This document shows, in pieces, positions 58,179 through 64,000 of a stretch of 64,000 nucleotides of DNA (its first letter is position 1; each line of letters starts with the position of its first letter). The DNA comes from Sesamum alatum. Taxonomy: Eukaryota > Streptophyta > Magnoliopsida > Lamiales > Pedaliaceae. The notes under the pieces were generated by a model. It worked only from the letters and a program-made list of their open reading frames with translations. It had not been told where the DNA came from and did no database searches. Where the stretch lies: positions 18,239,864 to 18,303,863 of the forward strand of contig JACGWO010000008.1 in the NCBI GenBank assembly GCA_034509735.1. The letters run 5' to 3'. Position numbers and translations under genes: made by a program.

Positions 58179-61100
58179 ATGTCTAAGAACCCGTTAACCA
58201 TGATTCTTGAGACTAAGAAATTCAACGGAACGAACTACTCGAACTGGCTGAGAAACCTGAGGATTGTCCTCGGTTTCGAGAACCAAGGCTACGTCTTGGA
58301 CGAGCCGCCACCGAGCGACTTACCGGAGGGGTCCACCCCTGAAGAACGTTTGACGTTCGAGAAATGGCATGAGGACAACCGGAAAGTACGCAGTATCATA
58401 CTGGGTTCGATGTCTAACGACATCCAGAAGCAGTATGAGAGGCTGGACAACGTCTCCGCCATAATGCTCCGCATGAACGAGGTTTATGCAGTTCCGGATA
58501 GGCATATTAGATATGCCGCCACAAAAGCATTCTTTGGCACCAAGCTCGCTGAAGGAGCGTCTGTACAGAGTCATGGGGTCAAGATGCTCTCCCTAGTGGA
58601 GAAACTCGAGGACCTTAAAGCTGGGCTTAACAATGACACGTACATTGACGTGATCCTCCAGTCGCTTCCTCCATCCTATGACCCGTTTGTAGTAAACTAC
58701 AACATGAACGGACTTGAGAAGTCTATTCATGAGTTGATCAACATGCTGGTCCAATACGAGGCAACGACCCACAAGTCGGCGCCGGCGGTATTGATAGGAG
58801 AGGCTTCGACCTCCAAGGCAAGAGGGCCGGACGCTGGAAGAGGAAGAAGGGCAAAGTGAAGACGGTTGTGGCCCCTGCTCGCGCTCCAGGCGTCCCTGTT
58901 GCTCCGGTTGGACCGAGCAAAGGGAAAGGGAAGGCCCATGGTTCTCAGCGGTCCAAGGCAAATGATGTCTGCATACATTACCAAGGGAAAGGGCATTGGA
59001 AGAGGGAGTGCCCATAACTCCTCTCCAACCCAGGTGTGTTTTGTGGTTGAAGTTAATCTGATTACTAATTTTGCTTCATGGGTATTGGATACCAGGTGTG
59101 GTGCTCACATCTGCAATGATTTGCAGGCACTGCAAAGAAGCAGAAGGCTAACCAAAGATGAGATGATCCTGAGGCTAGGCGATGGCAAGGCCGTTGCTGC
59201 GGAGGCCGTAGGATCACTAGAGTTAGCCATTAGTAGTCATGTTAGGATTGTACTGAACGACTGTTTCTATGTACCTAGCATGATTAAAAACATTGTTTCC
59301 ATCCCGGTCCTTGATAAGGAGGGATATGAATTTGCCATCAATAAAAACGGTTTTTTCATTATCAAAGATGGTATTTCTCATTTGCTTGATACATTGGTTA
59401 ACGGTCTGTACATACTTCAACAGTCTAATTGGATTATGACTGCAGAACACAAACGAAAACGTGATGATCATAATAATGCACAGATATGGCATGCGAGGTT
59501 AGGTCATATCTCTAAAGATAGGATAAGAAGGTTGGTGGACTCAAAGAGTCTAGAAATAGACGATTTGGACAACCTACCGACCTGCGAATCCTGTCTAAAT
59601 GGAAAGATGACCAAGAAACCCTTTGTTGGACAAAGTACGCTAGCCAGTGGTCTGTTGGATTTGATCCATATAGATGTCTGTGGTCCACTAAATACTCAGG
59701 CTAGAGGTGGGTACTCGTACTTCATAACCTTTACCGATGATCACTCACGGTATGGTTATGTTTACCTGATGAGGTACAAGTCTGAAGCCTTTGGAAGGTT
59801 TAAGGAATACAGACTTGAAGTAGAGAACCAAACCGGTCGAAAGATCAAAGCCCTTCGGTCGGACCGAGGTGGAGAGTATTTGAGTGGTGAGTTTACTGAT
59901 TATCTAAAAGAGAATGGGATTCTCTCTCAGTGGACCCCTCCTGGAACACCGCAGCTTAATAGTGTGTCTGAAAGGAGGAATCGGACCTTGTTGGACATGG
60001 TCCGATCCATGATGAGTTTTTACTGAACTACCCCTTTCCTTCTGGGGATACGCTCTTGAGACGGTGGCCAAAGTTTTGAACTTGGCGCCATCTAAAAGGT
60101 ATCCCAGACGCCATATGAGATATGGCATGACAAGCCTGCCTCCTACAAATACTTGAAAATGTGGGGTTGCCCCGCATATGTCAAGAGATTAGTGGGAGAT
60201 AAACTGGTATCGAGGTCTAGTTTATGCAGGTTCATCGGCTATCCGGAAGAAACTGCAGGGTATTATTTCTATGATCCCTCCGAGCAAAAGGTTTTTGTCT
60301 CGCGAAACGCAGTGTTCTTGGAAAAAAGGTTTTCCATCGGATAGTCGACGCGATGAGGTGCTCCTTGAGGAATCAAGTGAGGAACCCCAAGAGGCGGCAG
60401 TGACATCTGAGCCTGAAGTTCCCACTGATATTGTTCCAGTCCTCCATAGGTCGGCCAGAGTATCCCATGCACCTGATAGGTATGGATTTCTGGGCCTGAC
60501 CAGTCAGTTGGATAATGATCCAAAGACGTACGGAGAAGCGATGTCGGACATCGATTCGGACAAGTGGCTTGAGGCCATGAAATCCGAGATGGACTCGATG
60601 GGTACAAACAAGGTTTGGACCCTAGCAGATCCACCAAAAGGGGTTAAACCCGAAGCTGGAACATACGTTTTGATGAAGTCATACGGGGATATGATTTCAT
60701 CAAGAACGAGTCCGATCCTTGTGTATAAAAGAAGATCAGTGGGAGCTCAGTTGCGTTTCTGGTGCTTTGCGTGGATGACATCTTGCTCATTGGGAATGAT
60801 GTTAAGATGTTGGCTACCACTAAAGCTTGGTTGTCAACGCAATTCTCCATGAATGATATGGGCGAGGCATCCTACATCCTTGGCATCAAGATCTACAGGA
60901 ATAGATCTAGAAGGATGTTAGGAATGGCCCAGTCCAAGTACATTGAGAAAGTCTTGAAGAGATTCAACATGGAGAACTCAAAAACGAGGATTCCTTCCTA
61001 TGAGGCATGGAATTAAGATATCCAAGAAGCAGTCTCCTAAGACTAATGAGGAGCTTAAAAGGATGTTGGACATCCCCTATGGTTCAGCCGCAGGCAGCAT

Positions 61101-61735
61101 ACAGTATGCTGTTCAGTGCACTAGACCTGATGTGGCTTTCGCTTTGAGCGTAACTAGCCGATATCACTTGAGTGCAGTCAAGACTATCCAAAAGTACCTG
61201 AAAAGGACTAAGGACATGTTCTTGATCTACGGCGGTGGAGGGTTGATACTGGAAGGCTATAGCGACGCTAGCTTCCAGTCGAATGATGATGATGCCAAGT
61301 CTCAGTATGGTTTTGTATTTAGACTAAATGGTGGCGTGGTTACTTGGAAGAGTTCCAAATAGGCTACCACGACGGACTCCACCAGAGAGTTTTGAATACA
61401 TAGCGGCTTTGGAAGCTGCTAAGGAGTGGTTTGGTTAATGAGCTACATCCAAGGGTTGGATGTAGTACCTAGCATTGCTAAGCCTGTAATTATCTTTCAT
61501 GATAACAACGGGGCGATAGCGCTAGCAAAGGAACCGAGATCTCATCACGATCCAAGCATATTCTTAGACGCTACCATCTACTTAGAGAGATGGATAGCAG
61601 GGCTGACGTTCGGTTGGACCGAGTCAGCTCCGCAGAAAACATAGCAGATCCACTAGCTAAGCCCATGTCGCAAGTTGCCCATACTCACCATCTGAATAAG
61701 AGGTTCGAGGTCAATGGGTGATTGGCTTTAGGTCA
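58179..61735 (+). pseudogene. Group D Copia gag-pol
   Basis: The gag frame 58179-58859 starts MSKNPLTMILETKKFNGTNY and is intact to the basic linker, where a one-base shift occurs near 58820. The zinc knuckle is damaged (CIHYQGKGHWKREC), and the protease triad reads D-T-R instead of D-T-G at about 59090. Integrase is complete to SERRNRTLLDMVRSMMS, then shifts near 60020. At about 60650 the core of the reverse transcriptase (roughly 350 bases, GVKP to the SWNIRF block) is deleted. The VDDILLIGND motif and RNase H follow in shifting frames (60762-61644). It is not autonomous. Gag is the best-preserved part. Confidence 0.94.
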
Positions 61736-61745
61736 AGTGGGAGAT
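61731..61745 (+). other. Polypurine tract of the group D element
   Basis: GGTCAAGTGGGAGAT directly before the LTR, identical to the group A tracts. Confidence 0.9.
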
Positions 61746-63975
61746 TGTTGGAATAGGTGACCAGAAAGCCAATAGGTTTTGGCAATTTGTAACCTATCCG
61801 ACAACTTGATGTGAATGTAATATTATTATGTGATGAATAAGATGAGTGTTCGTCACCAATGTTACCTTCTTTGTTGCGCTCATCTTACATTTGTTAAAAT
61901 GGTGTTTAACTTATATCGCAACAAAGCCCACAGACCATGGATAACAACTCGTGCAGTTGGGCCACGCATTGGATGGTGGTCATGAAACCAACTGATTAAG
62001 AGTTGGGTCTGAAACGTTCCAAGTCGAGGACCTCGAGACAGGGCATCGAGAGTCCTATTGAGACTTGCGTCAAGAGTCGTGTTCATTGGATGAGTGCCGT
62101 GTTTCATCGGCGACAGGCGTGGGACGCCTACACGATCTTGATGGGTTGGTCGACTGGGGTCGAGCCGACTGGACTGACTCGCGGGGATCATCATATGGAA
62201 GCCTTGGAGGCTTGGTCGGTATGATTGATTTTCCCCGGTTCCGATAGTACGGGAGTAATCCTCAGACTTGAGGAATCATGGCAGTCACGTGCACAGGACG
62301 GCTGTATCTTGGATCTGGCGAGAGGTGATCATTCTGTAAGATGATCATTATAAGCCTTGTCCAGTGCAGTCGGAATGTGTAGCGAGGACGGTGGATTCCA
62401 AGAAAAGGATCCGTCCCCTGTCAGTATATGACAGAGGTATCTCCTATGCACTCGGAGACACGTACATGCTGTTTGAAGCTGTGGCCACAGTGGTTGATCG
62501 AACAGGGAATGGTTTCCTGTGTCGATGCAATGAAGCATACATAGTCTCGAGTATTAAGCATAGATGCCTAGTCAAGGATGGGAACCGACGCCCAATTCCA
62601 TACCCTAGACTAAGGCTGGGAGACGGTAGACGGAAGGATCGTACCCGTACGGAATCGGCGCCTAAATGTTCACGCCAATTCACCTAGTCTCTAGTGCCAT
62701 GGACCGTTGCTAGACGGCCACCCATGGTAACGGGCCCTTGTGGGACACGGGCCCAAGTCTAGCTGAGGGTGAACCTAAAGGGTCACACACAAATCACCGA
62801 GGAGGTTGAGAGATCGACTTGGAGTCAATCTCGAAGGATAAAATAAGTAATTGGATTACTTAAGGGAAAGTCCATTGGATGGACGGGCCCGATATTGTAT
62901 CGGGCTTTCATTTAATCGGTAAATTGGATTTTCGATTAAATATGGAAAGTTGAGATGTTGAGACGTTGGATCTTTTAATTGGATTAAAAGATCAACGGGA
63001 ATAATTTAAGTGGACATTAAATTGGATTTAATATTGGGTTCGTCGTAATTGGATTACGATAAAATCCGGTCCGTTAAATTATACCCGAGAGGAGAAATAA
63101 TTCCTAATTTGGAATAGGAAGAAGTTGGACTTCTTCCCTTAATTAAACATAGCGGACATGCTCCCTTGGGGGAAGCAAAATCAGCCATGTTGCATGCTAG
63201 GTGGTATGTTGACTTGTCTCTTTTGGAAAGAGACAAATCAACTCCAATCAAGCTCTTCCCTTTTGGTATAATTTGATCATACCATAAATTTTGGTAGGCT
63301 TGATTGAAGAATTGATGGTGACTGATTGGAATGAATCTAGACATCCTTGGATGAACCTAGACACATTCCAACAATCACATTAATTATGTATATATATTAG
63401 AATATACAACACCTAGCACAAGTGATTCATTATTCATCTTTTTCTAGGAAAAAGAGAAGACAAAAATTCTCTCCTCTCTCTCAAAATTTCGTGCTCCCTC
63501 CCTCTCTTACACTTGTGTTCTTCACTTGATTTTGAATCAAGAAGAAGAACAAAGTAAGTTTAAGAGAACACTAATTCATAGTGTTCTTCTCTTAAACCGA
63601 TTCCTTCCTAAACCCGTTCTTTTCTAGCAAGAAGAACGTGTGTTTCTTCCGGTGTGGTGTGGATCACCTTTGGAGAATCCATACGTTTGGATTTCGTGAG
63701 CATTCCGGAGAAGGAACAACGCTAGTAGCCGGGAGCATACGCTAAACAATCAAAGGTAACGGTTTATTACGCTTTGATTGATTTCATTTGTATATCTATG
63801 CCCTATGTGTTTAAATATATGTTTTAATATTTACACATCCTACATCGAACGCCCGGTTGAGCACCCAAGGGTACACCCCTTGGGATTCGCGTATTTTGAA
63901 TTTGATTTAAATTTACGCAATTTCTCGCTTTCCTCGCTTCCGCTCGCGCTCCCGAGCGGATCCGCTTGTCCTTCA
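61746..63975 (+). mobile_element. Group D LTR, 3' LTR
   Basis: From TGTTGGAATAGGTGACC to CTTGTCCTTCA, 2230 bases. No W-box cluster like that of groups A and B was noticed. It is followed by CCTCG and inverted gag. Confidence 0.93.
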
Positions 63976-64000
63976 CCTCGTTCATGCGGAGCATTATGGC
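63976..64000 (-). pseudogene. Inverted gag fragment at the window edge
   Basis: CCTCGTTCATGCGGAGCATT and a few more bases are the reverse complement of the gag segment at 58458-58482. They repeat the junction at 53599-53604. The rest lies outside the window. Confidence 0.85.

Overview
The window is eukaryotic nuclear DNA from a flowering plant. It is strongly AT-rich and packed with nested transposable elements. It holds one apparently intact host gene, a two-exon PR-10/Bet v 1-family protein at 23671-25126. The protein's style suggests a eudicot, perhaps an asterid; that is inference from one gene. There are no operons, no CRISPR array and no recognisable rRNA or functional tRNA gene.

Layout. 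(1) 1-11600 is non-coding and AT-rich: a diverged direct duplication (85-590 / 1381-2035), fold-back MITEs, a CACTA-like end, a tRNA-derived SINE and a Helitron-like copy. It also has a three-level nest of inverted-repeat elements at 7652-10803, whose inner Mutator-like fold-back (7936-9540) keeps a perfect 10-bp target duplication. (2) 11610-21240 is a decayed LINE with ORF1 remnants, endonuclease, reverse transcriptase and RNase H/zinc-finger tail. It is split by a 5'-truncated Copia element on the minus strand (14455-18602). Instead of the usual 5-bp duplication, this insertion is flanked by a ~143-bp direct repeat of the LINE, with patchwork filler DNA at one junction. (3) 21478-22890 is a tandem array of Helitron-like units. 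(4) 23536-25212 is the PR-10 gene with TATA box, W-box core and poly(A) signal; its ~1-kb intron is swollen by CACTA-type debris. (5) 26304-26664 is one end of a CACTA transposon with repeated AACGGT motifs.

(6) 26665 to the window end is a mass of related Copia LTR retrotransposons with ~2-kb LTRs, a Met-tRNA-type primer site, a ~1.7-kb leader with a CpG-rich island, and a single gag-pol frame. I recognise four LTR groups, all starting TGTTRKAATAGGTGACC. A = 14455, 35415 and 55065, with a subgroup A' at 27612 and 38100. B = 26665/40096, 46380 and 48834. C = 42998. D = 51154 and 61746. The A' composite (27612-40095) sits inside a B LTR with target duplication TTTCT. A C solo LTR (42998-44846) sits inside the B gag with duplication GACTC, and an A solo LTR (55065-57057) sits inside the D leader with duplication ATAAT. 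A PIF/Harbinger-like element (49490-50495) interrupts another LTR at TTA. Two head-to-head junctions (about 44920 and 50740) and a ~1.2-kb-arm inverted repeat (53600-54834 / 57251-58482) show rearrangement beyond simple nesting.

Every retroelement reading frame here is broken, so no element looks autonomous. The most interesting signals are regulatory or structural. A dense W-box cluster lies just upstream of the LTR TATA box. A paired self-complementary motif, set in a hairpin, lies just upstream of gag. The rearrangement junctions look like template switching or break repair. All boundaries were read by eye without alignment software, so positions without a stated target duplication may be off by several bases.
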